The position numbers and the translations under genes are program-made. Under the pieces are notes generated by a model. It was not told the DNA's origin. It did no database searches and worked only from the letters and a program-made list of their open reading frames with translations. A stretch of 64,000 nt of DNA from an uncultured Leptolinea sp. (GTDB lineage Bacteria; Chloroflexota; Anaerolineae; Anaerolineales; Anaerolineaceae): positions 186,001 to 250,000 of the forward strand of contig CAIKMQ010000003.1 in NCBI GenBank assembly GCA_903828565.1, in the 5' to 3' direction. Below, piece by piece: positions 49,381 through 61,023 of the stretch; within the stretch, counting starts at the first letter, position 1, and every line of letters starts with the position of its first letter.

Positions 49381-49518
49381 TTTGGAAGAAGATCAAAGAC
49401 AGGATGAGTCACTGCACCTACCTGGATAGTTATGGCAAATGAGATTGAGTTAGGGTATAAAGGCGGCTAACTTTAAGATTGCCATATGTCTTTAAGGTCA
49501 AAGTCAGCTTTGTTTTTT

Positions 49519-50418
49519 TTATTTTTCCTTGAAGATCACCAGCACACTGCCCTCATAGGTGGAGCCATCGGCGGCACGGCAGACAGGCGCGGTCAGGCTG
49601 GCCACGGTCTCACTGCCGGCAGCCAGGCGCAGGTTGTACACACCACCGGGCTGCATGCGGAAATCAGCATATCCCGAGCCGGCGCGCGGCTTCAAGCCGG
49701 TGTAGAACACCTGCAAACCTTCCGACCCTGATATCTCAATTCCCTGGCCGGGGAAGGCATTTCCCTGCCTGTCCTGGATCTCTACCCGCAGCAGGCGTTC
49801 CAGCGTGCGCTCACATTCAGTGGAGCGCTCCAGCAGCGTGAAGGAGGATCCGCTGGCCGGGGGTGGTGTGAGGGACGGTGTCGGCTGATCCGCTGTGGGA
49901 GTCGCGGAAGCGTGAACCGTGGTGGGTGTTCTGGATGCTGTCGGGGAGGCGGGTACCGGGGTATGGGTTTCAGCCGGCTGTGCCGCTGTCGGGATAGATG
50001 CTGCTGCTTCCGGTGCCTGGGTGCTGCTGGCTGTTGGCAGTTCCACCGATACAGCTAAAGTGGCAGGCGTGCTGCCTGGCTGTGATGCGCCTAAGGCGCT
50101 CGCCAAGCGGGCGAGGGCTTCCGCCTCATCCAGCGGATGGCCTGCTGCCAGGGCTTGCTGCGCCTGGGCAGACAGAGCAGCAGCGCTGCCGCCATCATCC
50201 AACAGGGTCAGGCGGGAAGAGGCCCGTCCGCTGTCCCCACTGGCGTTGTATGCGCGTGCGATTAGGATACGGTAGGCATTCTGCCCGACGGTGGATAGTT
50301 CCCGTGGGGAGCTGGCGGCAGGCCGCACCGGCCAGATAGCCACCGATGCCAGCAGCCCGGCTGTCAGCCCCAGAATGGCAGCTGTCAGGATGTATAGATT
50401 CCCGCCCCTGGCGCTCAT
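49519..50418 (-). CDS. Membrane-anchored protein with Pro/Thr-rich linker and beta-sandwich end
   Basis: 299 aa. One N-terminal membrane helix (about 8-28, LYILTAAILGLTAGLLASVA), an Ala-rich helical region (about 40-110), a low-complexity Ala/Thr/Pro/Ser linker (about 110-190) and a compact C-terminal domain (about 195-299) with two cysteines that may pair (TECERTLERLL; APVCRAADG). Probably surface-exposed. It overlaps the next upstream gene by 4 nt and shares its N-terminal layout. No family recognised. Confidence 0.75.
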   Translation of the reverse strand: MSARGGNLYILTAAILGLTAGLLASVAIWPVRPAASSPRELSTVGQNAYRILIARAYNASGDSGRASSRLTLLDDGGSAAALSAQAQQALAAGHPLDEAEALARLASALGASQPGSTPATLAVSVELPTASSTQAPEAAASIPTAAQPAETHTPVPASPTASRTPTTVHASATPTADQPTPSLTPPPASGSSFTLLERSTECERTLERLLRVEIQDRQGNAFPGQGIEISGSEGLQVFYTGLKPRAGSGYADFRMQPGGVYNLRLAAGSETVASLTAPVCRAADGSTYEGSVLVIFKEK

Positions 50419-50768
50419 GGGGTGCCATCCAATTCAACCGGGAGATAAGCCTGCATGGCACGCGCCAGGTCCATCAACAGCGCCTGGTCGGTTTCGGGGT
50501 ATCCTGCCTGGCGGGCGTAAGCCGCAGCCAGCAGGGCGGCAGTCGTCGGGGAGTCTGCGTCTAGTTCCCTCAGCCGGTCAGTTCCTGCCTGGATGTCCCC
50601 ATCCGCAGCGAAGATCTCGGCGGTCATCAACACATAATCGGCGCGGTAATCTTCACGCAAGTCTGCCAATGAACTGGCAGACCGTAATGCTGGTAGAGCC
50701 ACCCAGCCGGAGGCGAATCCCGCAGACAGGCTGAAGAGCAGTACGATGACGAAGATCAACCGCCGCAC
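50415..50768 (-). CDS. Small membrane-anchored helical protein
   Basis: 117 aa. A signal anchor (about 3-23, LIFVIVLLFSLSAGFASGW) precedes an Ala-rich helical region (about 30-115; ADYVLMTAEIFAADGDIQAG, LLAAAYARQAGYPETDQALL) suggestive of TPR-like packing. It begins 1 nt after the hutU stop and overlaps the following gene, so the three are translated together. Function unknown. Confidence 0.72.
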   Translation of the reverse strand: MRRLIFVIVLLFSLSAGFASGWVALPALRSASSLADLREDYRADYVLMTAEIFAADGDIQAGTDRLRELDADSPTTAALLAAAYARQAGYPETDQALLMDLARAMQAYLPVELDGTP

Positions 50769-50769
50769 A

Positions 50770-52425
<1,656 letters not shown>

Positions 52426-52607
52426 GGAGCCTCCTCGGATGTGAACTACTGATTAATTATAAACGTTTATGTACAGACGTGACGGGCATGGATGCAGACC
52501 TGATCACGCGCCTGTATCCATCCGCTTTCTTCCGGGTTCAATTCCGCTAAGTATACAGTGCCTAAATCTGGCAAATCTCATTGTATTCATCCGGTTATTA
52601 TCTTTGC

Positions 52608-52616
52608 TGATATAAT
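52608..52616 (+). promoter_or_regulatory. Extended -10 promoter of the nuo operon
   Basis: TGATATAAT carries the TG dinucleotide one base upstream of a consensus -10, which compensates for the weak -35. The leader is about 30 nt with GGAAGGTG before nuoA. Confidence 0.65.
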
Positions 52617-52652
52617 ACCCAAAATCCATCTGAATTCCCGGAAGGTGTATTT

Positions 52653-53006
52653 ATGCTTGAATACTTACCGCTTGTGATCCTCATATCCCTGGCTGCCGGA
52701 TTGGCTGTGCTGGTGGTTATCCTCGGTCACTCTTTTGGGCCGCACCGCCCAACTGCCAAAAAAGGGCTGCCGTATGAGTCCGGTATGACGCCTTACGGAC
52801 CAGGGACACGCCGCATGTCTGTGCGTTATTACCTGGTGGCAGTGCTCTTCATCCTCTTTGACATTGAAGTTGTGTTCTTTTTGCCCTGGGCGGTAATGTT
52901 CAGAAAGCTGGGCGTTTTCGGTTTGGTTGAAATGCTGATCTTTATCGGTATCCTGCTGGTGGGTTATGTGTATGCGTGGAAGAAGGGAGCACTGGAATGG
53001 GAATAG
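52653..53006 (+). CDS. nuoA: NADH dehydrogenase I subunit A
   Basis: 117 aa, three membrane helices. Family motifs: [36 protein letters not shown]-type stretch (about 41-76), where the acidic FDIE lies in helix 2. Part of the junction between the hydrophilic arm and membrane arm. First gene of the operon; nuoB starts 10 nt before its end. Confidence 0.96.
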   Translation: MLEYLPLVILISLAAGLAVLVVILGHSFGPHRPTAKKGLPYESGMTPYGPGTRRMSVRYYLVAVLFILFDIEVVFFLPWAVMFRKLGVFGLVEMLIFIGILLVGYVYAWKKGALEWE

Positions 53007-53479
53007 AGCAAAAAGCCGCCAACCTGGGCGTGGTGACCACCACGCTAGAGCAGGTGGTGAACTGGTCGCGCACCAACGCCATGTGGCCGATGCTCTTCGG
53101 TCTGGCTTGCTGTGCCATTGAGATGATGGCTGCTGAAGGGGCCACCTATGACATGAGCCGCTTTGGCATGGAGCTGATGCGTGCTTCACCGCGCCAGTCG
53201 GATCTGATGATCGTCGCCGGGCGTGTCAGCCGCAAGATGGCGCCGGTCTTGCGCAACCTGTATGACCAGATGCCTGATCCCAAGTGGGTCATCGCTCTGG
53301 GTGATTGCGCAGCCTGTGGCGGTGTCTTCAATAATTATGCGGTCATGCAAGGTGTGGATGAGCTCGTGCCTGTGGATGTTTACATCTCTGGCTGCCCGCC
53401 GCGCCCTGAAGCCTTGCTGCACGGTGTCATCACCCTGCACGAAAAAGTCAAAAAAGAAAAACTGACTACCTGGAAGTAA
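52997..53479 (+). CDS. nuoB: NADH dehydrogenase I subunit B
   Basis: 160 aa. Carries the terminal [4Fe-4S] cluster N2 that reduces quinone: cysteines in [19 protein letters not shown] and SGCPPRPEA. The ATG at 52997 is preferred to an in-frame one at 52976 because the family begins near this point; either start lies inside nuoA. Confidence 0.96.
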   Translation: MGIEQKAANLGVVTTTLEQVVNWSRTNAMWPMLFGLACCAIEMMAAEGATYDMSRFGMELMRASPRQSDLMIVAGRVSRKMAPVLRNLYDQMPDPKWVIALGDCAACGGVFNNYAVMQGVDELVPVDVYISGCPPRPEALLHGVITLHEKVKKEKLTTWK

Positions 53480-53488
53480 GGAATGGCC

Positions 53489-54001
53489 ATGAAAGAATCC
53501 CTGAAACCTGTTGTAAAAGCCATACAATCGCGCTGCAATGTTACGCTACAAGAATTTCGCGATGAGGTGACCATTCTGTTGCAGCCGGAATGCCTGGTCG
53601 ATCTTTGCCGCGCGCTGCGCGATGAATTCTCCTTTGACATGCTGGAAAATGAGACGGCAGTGGACTACTGGCCGCAGCAGGAGCCACGTTTTCACATGGT
53701 GTATCACCTGCTCTCTCTGAAACGCGAAGCTATCCTGTGCCTGCGCGTACCCCTGAATGGAAACGCGCCCGTCATCCCCACGCTGGAAACCGTCTACCCG
53801 AACGCCAACTGGCAAGAGCGTGAAGTCTGGGATATGTTCGGCATTTGGTTCGAAGGCCACAGCGATATGCGCCGCATTTTGATGCCGGCAGACTGGAAAG
53901 GCCATCCGCTGCGCAAGGATTACCCGCTGGGATACGAAGAGGTGCAGTTCACCTTCAACTACGACAAGATCAGCGTCAAGAAACCGGCACCTCAGGAATA
54001 G
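53489..54001 (+). CDS. nuoC: NADH dehydrogenase I subunit C
   Basis: 170 aa. The 30-kDa subunit signature is visible near residues 108-140: EREVWDMFGIWFEGHSDMRR, LMPADWKGHPLRKDYPLG. It is separate from NuoD, not fused as in Escherichia coli. Two ATGs (53483, 53489) are possible; 53489 gives better spacing from TAAGGA. Confidence 0.95.
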   Translation: MKESLKPVVKAIQSRCNVTLQEFRDEVTILLQPECLVDLCRALRDEFSFDMLENETAVDYWPQQEPRFHMVYHLLSLKREAILCLRVPLNGNAPVIPTLETVYPNANWQEREVWDMFGIWFEGHSDMRRILMPADWKGHPLRKDYPLGYEEVQFTFNYDKISVKKPAPQE

Positions 54002-54015
54002 AGGTGGAGCGAGCC

Positions 54016-55245
54016 ATGACAGAAAAACAAACGATCGAATTAGGCGGCATGAATCACCTCTTCTCAGAGCGGGCGCTGACCGGCGAGACCATGGTCTTGA
54101 ATATGGGTCCACAGCATCCCTCCACCCACGGCGTCTTGCGCCTGGTGCTCGAGCTGGATGGTGAGATCGTGCAGAATGTGGTGCCGGACATCGGTTTTCT
54201 ACACACCGGCATTGAAAAGAATATGGAAGCCAAGACTTACCAGAAGGCTGAGGTGATGACCGACCGCATGGATTATATGAATACCATCGGTAACAATCTC
54301 GCTTACTGCCTGGCGGTCGAAAAGCTGTGTGAGCTGGAAGTTCCGGCACGCGCTCAGGCCATCCGTGTGATCCTGACTGAGCTGCAGCGCATTGCCAGCC
54401 ACCTGATCTGGATGGGCACTTCCGCGCTGGACCTGGCCGCGATGTCGGTCTTCCTTTACGCCATGCGCGAACGCGAAATGATCATGAACATCTTCGAGCT
54501 GGTCTCCGGCCAGCGTATGATGACCACATACATCCGTCCCGGCGGGTTGTGGCGCGATGTACCCGTGGAATTTGAAGCCGCGGTGCGTGAGTTTATTGAG
54601 ATCTTGCCGCGCCGGGTAGATGAATATGAATCGCTGTTGACAAACAATCCCCTCTTCAAAGAACGCACGGTGGGCATTGGCATCATCAGCGCGGAAGAAT
54701 GCATCCGTTGGGGTATCACCGGCCCGGTATTGCGCGGTTCGGGAAAAGCCTACGATCTGCGCAAAGCCCGCCCGTATTCCGGTTATGAACAATACGATTT
54801 TGATATTCCCACCGCCACCGGCGGCGATATCAATGCGCGCTACACCGTCCGCGTGGCAGAGATGCGCCAGTCTGTGCGCATCATCCGCCAGGCGCTGGAT
54901 AGCCTGCCGTTTGGCCCGGTACGCTCGAATGATCGCAAGTACATCCCCCCGCCGCGTTCCGAGATCGGTACGAGCATGGAAGCGCTCATCCACCACTTCA
55001 AACTGTGGACTGAGGGCTTTACCCCGCCCGCTGGCTCTGTATTCACCGCGATTGAAGGCCCGCACGGTGAGATGGGTGTCTTCCTTGAATCGGACGGCAG
55101 CCCGAAACCTTACCGAATCCACTTCCGCACGCCTTCCTTTGCTAATTTGCAGATCATGTCCCTGCTGTCGCGCGGGCATTTTGTCGCCGACCTGGTAGGG
55201 ATCATTGGTAGTATTGATATTGTTCTGGGAGATTGTGACCGATGA
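54016..55245 (+). CDS. nuoD: NADH dehydrogenase I subunit D
   Basis: 409 aa, the 49-kDa subunit forming the quinone pocket with NuoB. Motifs: MGPQHPSTHGVLRLVLELDG (about 31-50), GFLHTGIEKNMEAKTY (about 63-78), DRMDYMNTIGNN and the C-terminal LVGIIGSIDIVLGDCDR. A start at 54016 follows GAGGTGGAG; an upstream open extension into nuoC is not expected. Confidence 0.97.
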   Translation: MTEKQTIELGGMNHLFSERALTGETMVLNMGPQHPSTHGVLRLVLELDGEIVQNVVPDIGFLHTGIEKNMEAKTYQKAEVMTDRMDYMNTIGNNLAYCLAVEKLCELEVPARAQAIRVILTELQRIASHLIWMGTSALDLAAMSVFLYAMREREMIMNIFELVSGQRMMTTYIRPGGLWRDVPVEFEAAVREFIEILPRRVDEYESLLTNNPLFKERTVGIGIISAEECIRWGITGPVLRGSGKAYDLRKARPYSGYEQYDFDIPTATGGDINARYTVRVAEMRQSVRIIRQALDSLPFGPVRSNDRKYIPPPRSEIGTSMEALIHHFKLWTEGFTPPAGSVFTAIEGPHGEMGVFLESDGSPKPYRIHFRTPSFANLQIMSLLSRGHFVADLVGIIGSIDIVLGDCDR

Positions 55246-55748
55246 ATCAGACCGCGACGAAATATGCCCGCGAGATCGAGGACTTGTTTGCCAAATATCC
55301 CGCGGACCGCAAGCAATCTGCTGTTATGCCTCTTCTGCACCTCATCCAGAGGGATTTTGGCTTCATCAATAAACAGGCTGTTCGGGATGTTGCCGAGATC
55401 GTCGGGATCACACCGACCGAAGTAGCCTCGGTGGTCGGTTTTTACACACTGTACCACGACACCCCGCAGGGGAAATACCGTTTTCAGATCTGCAATGATC
55501 TGCCGTGCGCGCTGCGCGGCGCCGATCAATTCCTGGCTGAACTATGCAAATCCCTGGGCATCCAACCTGGTGAAACGACCCCAGACGGCATGATCACGGT
55601 AGAAGCGGTGATGTGCCTGGCAGCCTGTGACAAAGCACCGATGTTCCAGGTGCAAGGTCCGCAGGGGATCACATACCATGAGAACCAAACCGTAGAGGGT
55701 GCCTTGCAGCTGACAAAAGAACTGGCGGGCAAGGAGGTGAAGGCATGA
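55242..55748 (+). CDS. nuoE: NADH dehydrogenase I subunit E
   Basis: 168 aa. Thioredoxin-like [2Fe-2S] (N1a) subunit: Cys pairs in ICNDLPCAL (C-x4-C) and MCLAACDKAP (C-x3-C). Overlaps nuoD and nuoF by 4 nt each. Its presence with F and G indicates NADH as electron donor. Confidence 0.96.
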   Translation: MNQTATKYAREIEDLFAKYPADRKQSAVMPLLHLIQRDFGFINKQAVRDVAEIVGITPTEVASVVGFYTLYHDTPQGKYRFQICNDLPCALRGADQFLAELCKSLGIQPGETTPDGMITVEAVMCLAACDKAPMFQVQGPQGITYHENQTVEGALQLTKELAGKEVKA

Positions 55749-56992
55749 GCAATCTCCTGTTATTGCGCCACCGTGAGATCCCCAACCTGAACCGGTTGGA
55801 TATATATGTAAAGAACGGTGGTTTCAAGGCATTCCAAAAAGCTGTTACGGGTATGCAATCCCAGCAGGTGATTGATGAGGTCAAAACCTCCGGCTTGCGT
55901 GGCCGCGGCGGTGCTGGTTTCCCTACCGGCATGAAGTGGTCTTTTCTACCCAACAATCTCTGGCCGCATTATGTTGTGGCAAATGCCGATGAAAGCGAGC
56001 CCGGCACCTTCAAAGACCGCGAACTGTTAGAACAGAACCCATTCCAGTTTCTGGAAGGGTTGGCGATTGCATCTTTTGCTGTTCAGGCACATACCGCTTA
56101 TGTTTATCTGCGGGGTGAATTCTGGCAGCAGGCTGCCTTTTTGGATGCCTGCATAGCGGATATGCAGAAAGCCGGATACCTCGGCGATAAGTTGTTCGGT
56201 AGTGATTATTCCCTGCGTATCTATACCCACCTCGGCGCGGGCGCTTATGTTTGCGGTGAAGAGACCGCCCTGCTGGAAAGCATCGAAGGCAAGATGGGCC
56301 AACCCCGCTTGCGCCCGCCTTTCCCGGCGATAGAAGGGCTGTACGGAAAGCCGACAGTGATCAACAACGTTGAGACGCTGGCCAACCTGCCTTACATTAT
56401 TGAGAATGGCGCTGTTAAATTCATGCAGTACGGTACCGCGAAAAGCCCGGGTGTCAAGATATTCTCGCTGTCTGGCTGTGTCAACAAACCGGGCAATTAT
56501 GAACTCCCCCTTGGAGCCACATTCCGCGAGCTGATCTTTGGTCTCGGCGGAGGCATTCCCGCAGGCCGCAAGATCAAAGCCATCCTGCCGGCAGGCGCTT
56601 CCTCCTCCATCATTTTTGCGGATGAGAAGGCATTGGATACACCGATGGATTATGAATCGGTGCCTGCCCTGGGTGCTCAGCTGGGATCCGCCTCGGTGAT
56701 TGTTGTGGATGACTCAATCCGGATGGATTGGCTGGTCAACAAGACCGTACATTTCTTCCGGCATGAATCCTGCGGCAAATGCACACCCTGCCGCGAAGGC
56801 ACTTACTGGATGTCGCACCTGACCGAGAAGATCGTGCATGCCCACCGCAAGGAAGATGTGCAGTTACTGAACACAGTGGCGCGGCAGATGCAGAATAAAT
56901 GTCTGTGCGCGCTGGGAGAATTCTCTATCATGGCGGTGATGACTGCCATAGAGAAATTTCCTGAAGATTTCACCGCATCCAAAGGTAGATAA
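55745..56992 (+). CDS. nuoF: NADH dehydrogenase I subunit F
   Basis: 415 aa. FMN and NADH binding: GLRGRGGAGFPTGMKW (about 50-65), YICGEE-like AYVCGEETALLESIEGK (about 168-184). The N3 [4Fe-4S] motif is ESCGKCTPCREG (about 340-351) with a later Cys in NKCLCALGEFS. Full family length. Confidence 0.97.
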   Translation: MSNLLLLRHREIPNLNRLDIYVKNGGFKAFQKAVTGMQSQQVIDEVKTSGLRGRGGAGFPTGMKWSFLPNNLWPHYVVANADESEPGTFKDRELLEQNPFQFLEGLAIASFAVQAHTAYVYLRGEFWQQAAFLDACIADMQKAGYLGDKLFGSDYSLRIYTHLGAGAYVCGEETALLESIEGKMGQPRLRPPFPAIEGLYGKPTVINNVETLANLPYIIENGAVKFMQYGTAKSPGVKIFSLSGCVNKPGNYELPLGATFRELIFGLGGGIPAGRKIKAILPAGASSSIIFADEKALDTPMDYESVPALGAQLGSASVIVVDDSIRMDWLVNKTVHFFRHESCGKCTPCREGTYWMSHLTEKIVHAHRKEDVQLLNTVARQMQNKCLCALGEFSIMAVMTAIEKFPEDFTASKGR

Positions 56993-56994
56993 AT

Positions 56995-59475
56995 ATGGCT
57001 AATGAAATTACCCTGACCATAGATGGCAAACAGGTCACCGTCCCTGCAGGGACGCTGATCGTGGACGCGGCTCGTGAACTTGGGATAGATATCCCCGTCT
57101 TCTGCTACCACCCCAAGATGGAACCGGTGGGTATGTGCCGCATGTGCCTGGTGGAAGTCGGCCGCCCGATGGTGGATCGCGCGACCAACCAACCGGTTAT
57201 GGAAGCAGACGGAACCCCGAAGCTGCAATTCGGTCCCAAAATGGAAACAGCCTGCACCACTCCAGTTTCCGCCGGTATGGTGGTGATCGGCATGAGCGAT
57301 AAGGTAAAGGCTGCCCGCAATGATGTACTCGAGTTCCTGCTAACCTCGCACCCGCTCGATTGCCCGATCTGCGACAAAGGTGGTGAATGCCCGCTGCAGA
57401 ACCTGACCATGGGCTTCGGCAAAGGCAGCAGCCGTTTCGAATTTGAAGATAAACAGCATAATCAAAAGCATGTACCGCTAGGCGAATTGATCTACCTGGA
57501 CCGCGAGCGCTGTATTCAGTGCGGACGCTGTGTGCGTTTCCAGAAAGACCTGGCAGATGACCCCGTGATCGGTTTCTACCAGCGCGGGCGCAACCTGGTG
57601 ATCGATACCAGCTCCGAACCCGGTTTTGATTCGATCTTTTCCGGCAACACGACCGATATATGCCCTGTCGGCGCACTAACGACAGCTGATTTTCGCTTTG
57701 GTGCCCGCCCCTGGGAATTAAAATCTGCTGCTTCACTATGCAATCACTGCGCCGTCGGGTGCAACCTGACGTATAACACCCGGCGTGAAGCAAAGAGCGA
57801 CGGCAATGTGGTCATCAAACGCGCCATGCCGCGCCAGAATGAAGCTGTGAACGAGATCTGGCTGTGTGATAAAGGCCGCTTTGGCTATCACTTTGCAGAA
57901 AGCCACCAGCGATTGGAAAAACCGCTCATCCGTAAAGACGGTGAGCTGGTCGAGAGCACCTGGGACGAAGCCTTGGACATGGCCGCGAAAGAGTTGCGTG
58001 CTTATGGCTTCCGCTTCGTTTCACTGGCAAGCGGCAGGTTATCCAATGAAGACCTGTATGAGATCAAGCAGCTGACCGAGAATCTCCACGGCCAGGCATG
58101 CTTGTACAGCCCGATGGCTGGCGGAGATTTGACCCCGCTAATCGGTTATGCCGATCCGCAAGGACTCTCACGGGTAGGAAAAGGCACCGTGATCGTAGTG
58201 GCAGCATCCAATCTGCATCAGGAAGCTCCTATCTGGTGGATGCAGGTGCGCGCCGCTGTGAAGCGCGGGGCGAAATTGATCGTAGTGAATGCCCGCTCCA
58301 CCCGGTTGGATAAATTTGCCTCTGCTGTCGTCCGCTACCGCTTTGGCCGTGAAGCTGAAGCAGTTCTTTCGCTGGTACCGGCAGCTGAAACTTCCGGTGA
58401 AAGCGGCAAGATAATCGCAGCAGCGGAGAATCTGGTTGTCCTGTACGGCTCAGATGGCATCGGATTGGAAGGTTCACGCCAGGTTGCAGCTGCCAGTGCA
58501 GAGCTCCTGCGTGCTTCAAACCTGCTTGGTAAACCTGGCAGCGGGCTGCTGCCCGTCTGGCAGCGCGCCAATGACCAGGGTGCCTGGGATACAGGGTTTA
58601 CCCCGGTTGATGATCTGGCCAAAGTGGTGTCCGAAGCTGATGGAGTTCTCATCGCTGGTGCAGACCCTGCGGGTGACCACCCGGCTTACGCTGCAGCATT
58701 GAAGAAGGCTAAATTTATCATCGTCCAGGAACAGTTCCTGACAAAGACCGCGCAACTGGCGGATATTGTCTTCCCGGTCCAATCGATGCTTGAACGGGAT
58801 GGAAGCTATACCAATGGTACACGTCGGGTTCAGCGCTTTATGCCTGTTGTTGAAAAATTGCCAGGCACCCGACCGGATTATCTGGTGACTGCCCAGGTGC
58901 GCCAGAAAGTGGTCCATTCCAATCTGGAGTTCATCTCTGCGGCACAGGTGTTTATGGTGCTGGCAGCGCACCTGCCGGACTACCAGAATCTGACTTATGC
59001 CACTTTGATGGAAACCGTTCCTCAGCATCCCATTCTCGGGCGAAGTGATGTGTATTACGGCGGCACCTCATTCGAGAACCGACAGGGGCTGGGTGTTCAA
59101 CTGGGTACGGCCGCGAACCGGCGTGATAAATATTCCCTGCCTGCTGCACCATCCACGCAGAATCAACTGCCAGACCTGGAACATGCGGAAGAACTGATGG
59201 CTGTGCCGGTAGCGGAGCTGCTGGATACTGGCACCATCACACAGAAATCGGTATTGCTCGGAAAACGTACCAGTACGCCCTTCGCGCTGATGCATCCGAA
59301 GACAGCACAGCAGAAAGGCCTTGCGGCTGGTGATAAAGCGAAGATCTCACTCGCTGGTGTGACTTACCAGGCGGTCGTCAGGGTTGATGAAAGCGTTCCG
59401 ACACTGCATGTATTATTGCCGCGTTCTCTGGGCATCCCGCTGGATAAACCAGTGCTGGTCAAAGTAATTCAATAG
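56995..59475 (+). CDS. nuoG: NADH dehydrogenase I subunit G
   Basis: 826 aa. N-terminal [2Fe-2S] ferredoxin fold (PVFCYHPKMEPVGMCRMCLV), the His-Cys3 site (SHPLDCPICDKGGECPLQN), a [4Fe-4S] site (RCIQCGRCVRF...NTTDICPVGAL) and an additional CNHCAVGCNL motif matching the N7 cluster of some complex I enzymes. A molybdopterin-oxidoreductase-like region fills the rest, including VVNARSTRLDKFAS and a C-terminal barrel (MHPKTAQQKGLAAGDKAKI). Catalytic molybdenum binding is not expected. Confidence 0.95.
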   Translation: MANEITLTIDGKQVTVPAGTLIVDAARELGIDIPVFCYHPKMEPVGMCRMCLVEVGRPMVDRATNQPVMEADGTPKLQFGPKMETACTTPVSAGMVVIGMSDKVKAARNDVLEFLLTSHPLDCPICDKGGECPLQNLTMGFGKGSSRFEFEDKQHNQKHVPLGELIYLDRERCIQCGRCVRFQKDLADDPVIGFYQRGRNLVIDTSSEPGFDSIFSGNTTDICPVGALTTADFRFGARPWELKSAASLCNHCAVGCNLTYNTRREAKSDGNVVIKRAMPRQNEAVNEIWLCDKGRFGYHFAESHQRLEKPLIRKDGELVESTWDEALDMAAKELRAYGFRFVSLASGRLSNEDLYEIKQLTENLHGQACLYSPMAGGDLTPLIGYADPQGLSRVGKGTVIVVAASNLHQEAPIWWMQVRAAVKRGAKLIVVNARSTRLDKFASAVVRYRFGREAEAVLSLVPAAETSGESGKIIAAAENLVVLYGSDGIGLEGSRQVAAASAELLRASNLLGKPGSGLLPVWQRANDQGAWDTGFTPVDDLAKVVSEADGVLIAGADPAGDHPAYAAALKKAKFIIVQEQFLTKTAQLADIVFPVQSMLERDGSYTNGTRRVQRFMPVVEKLPGTRPDYLVTAQVRQKVVHSNLEFISAAQVFMVLAAHLPDYQNLTYATLMETVPQHPILGRSDVYYGGTSFENRQGLGVQLGTAANRRDKYSLPAAPSTQNQLPDLEHAEELMAVPVAELLDTGTITQKSVLLGKRTSTPFALMHPKTAQQKGLAAGDKAKISLAGVTYQAVVRVDESVPTLHVLLPRSLGIPLDKPVLVKVIQ

Positions 59476-59483
59476 AGGTGGAT

Positions 59484-60500
59484 ATGGTGATAGATTCTGC
59501 AATGATCTGGGAATGGGTGATCAAGTCCGTAGCCATCTTGATATTCTGCACGGCCGGGTTTGCTTACACCACCCTGTATGAGCGCAAGGTACTGGCACGT
59601 ATGCAGGTACGCTGGGGGCCAAACCGTGCCGGACCGCGCGGTATTCTGCAGCCGGTGGCGGATGGCATCAAACTTATCTTCAAAGAAGAGCTAATTCCCG
59701 CGAAAGCCGATAAGCTCATCTTCGTAATCGCGCCGGTGATTACCGTAATCCCCGCGTTGATCATCACAGGTGTGGTTCCGTGGGGTCCCGACATTACCAT
59801 TGGCGGGCGGACGATCCACCTGTACCTGGCCAACATCAATGTGGCAGTGCTGTACATTATGTCCATCACGTCTATTTCGGTGTACGGCATTACCCTTGCC
59901 GGTTGGTCTTCCAACAATAAGTATGCCACCCTCGGCGGGCTGCGCTCCACCGCGCAGATGATCAGTTATGAACTGGCGCTGGGGTTGGCATTTGTCGGCC
60001 CGATCTTGCTGGCAGGCTCGATGAGCCTGCAGGACATTGTGGCAGCACAGGCTAAGAGCGTGCCCTTCATCCTGCTGCAGCCATTGGGAGCGGTCATTTA
60101 CATGATCGCTGTCATCGCTGAAGTGAACCGTGCGCCGTTCGATATGCCTGAGGCGGAACAGGAATTGACCGCCGGCTATCACACAGAATACTCCGGAATG
60201 AAGTTCGCGTTGTTTTTCATGGCTGAATACATCAAGATGATCGCGGTATCCACTATTGGCGCAACTTTGTTCCTGGGCGGGTATCTGGGGCCTTTCCTGA
60301 ATGTGGCTCCCTGGTTAGGGCCGGTTTACCTGATCGGTAAAGTGGCCATCCTGCTTTACGGGTTGATCTGGCTGCGGGCGACCCTGCCGCGCATCCGTTA
60401 CGACAGGCTGATGGCATTCGGCTGGAAGGTGCTCTTCCCGCTGGCGCTGCTGAACGTCGTGCTGACGGCTGCCGGTATCACCCTTTTTGGAGGTAAATAA
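59484..60500 (+). CDS. nuoH: NADH dehydrogenase I subunit H
   Basis: 338 aa, eight membrane helices. Family motifs: ERKVLARMQVRWGPNRAGP (about 33-51), GGLRSTAQMISYELALGL (about 151-168) and NRAPFDMPEAEQELTAGYHTEYSG-type loop (about 212-235). It shapes the quinone chamber. GAGGTG precedes the ATG; a GTG at 59478 would overlap that site. Confidence 0.96.
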   Translation: MVIDSAMIWEWVIKSVAILIFCTAGFAYTTLYERKVLARMQVRWGPNRAGPRGILQPVADGIKLIFKEELIPAKADKLIFVIAPVITVIPALIITGVVPWGPDITIGGRTIHLYLANINVAVLYIMSITSISVYGITLAGWSSNNKYATLGGLRSTAQMISYELALGLAFVGPILLAGSMSLQDIVAAQAKSVPFILLQPLGAVIYMIAVIAEVNRAPFDMPEAEQELTAGYHTEYSGMKFALFFMAEYIKMIAVSTIGATLFLGGYLGPFLNVAPWLGPVYLIGKVAILLYGLIWLRATLPRIRYDRLMAFGWKVLFPLALLNVVLTAAGITLFGGK

Positions 60501-60501
60501 G

Positions 60502-61014
60502 ATGGCGAATGGCGTATATGAAATGATGCGCGGCCTGTGGCAGACCTTCCGCTCCGCGTGGACGAAACCAGTCACCATCCAGTACCCTGAGGTCAAGCGG
60601 CAGGTCAGCAAGCGGTATCGCGGACGGCATGCCCTCAAGCGGTATGCAAACGGGCTGGAAAAATGTATCGGCTGTTCCCTGTGTGCAGCTGCCTGCCCGG
60701 CGGATGCCATTTTTGTGGAAGCCTCTGAACAGACGGACGAGAACCGCTACTCCCCCGGGGAACGGTACGCCAGTACATATGAGATCAACTACCTGCGCTG
60801 CATATTCTGCGGATTGTGCGAAGATGCCTGCCCGACTGAAGCGATCGTACTGGAAGATAATTACGAGCTTTCCTTCGAGACGCGCGAATCCGCGATCTAC
60901 ACCAAAGATATGCTGCTGGACGCTGTCTCTGCGCCAAATCAGCCAACCCCGCGCAAGGTCAAACCGGGCAGTTTCAATCGCTCGGTGCCTGAAATGAAAG
61001 ACCCCGTGGATTAA
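60502..61014 (+). CDS. nuoI: NADH dehydrogenase I subunit I
   Basis: 170 aa with two [4Fe-4S] ferredoxin motifs: CIGCSLCAAACP (about 56-67) and CIFCGLCEDACP (about 96-107), carrying N6a and N6b. GGAGG lies 9 nt before the ATG. The C-terminal 35 residues are Pro-rich. Confidence 0.96.
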   Translation: MANGVYEMMRGLWQTFRSAWTKPVTIQYPEVKRQVSKRYRGRHALKRYANGLEKCIGCSLCAAACPADAIFVEASEQTDENRYSPGERYASTYEINYLRCIFCGLCEDACPTEAIVLEDNYELSFETRESAIYTKDMLLDAVSAPNQPTPRKVKPGSFNRSVPEMKDPVD

Positions 61015-61023
61015 GGAGAACCA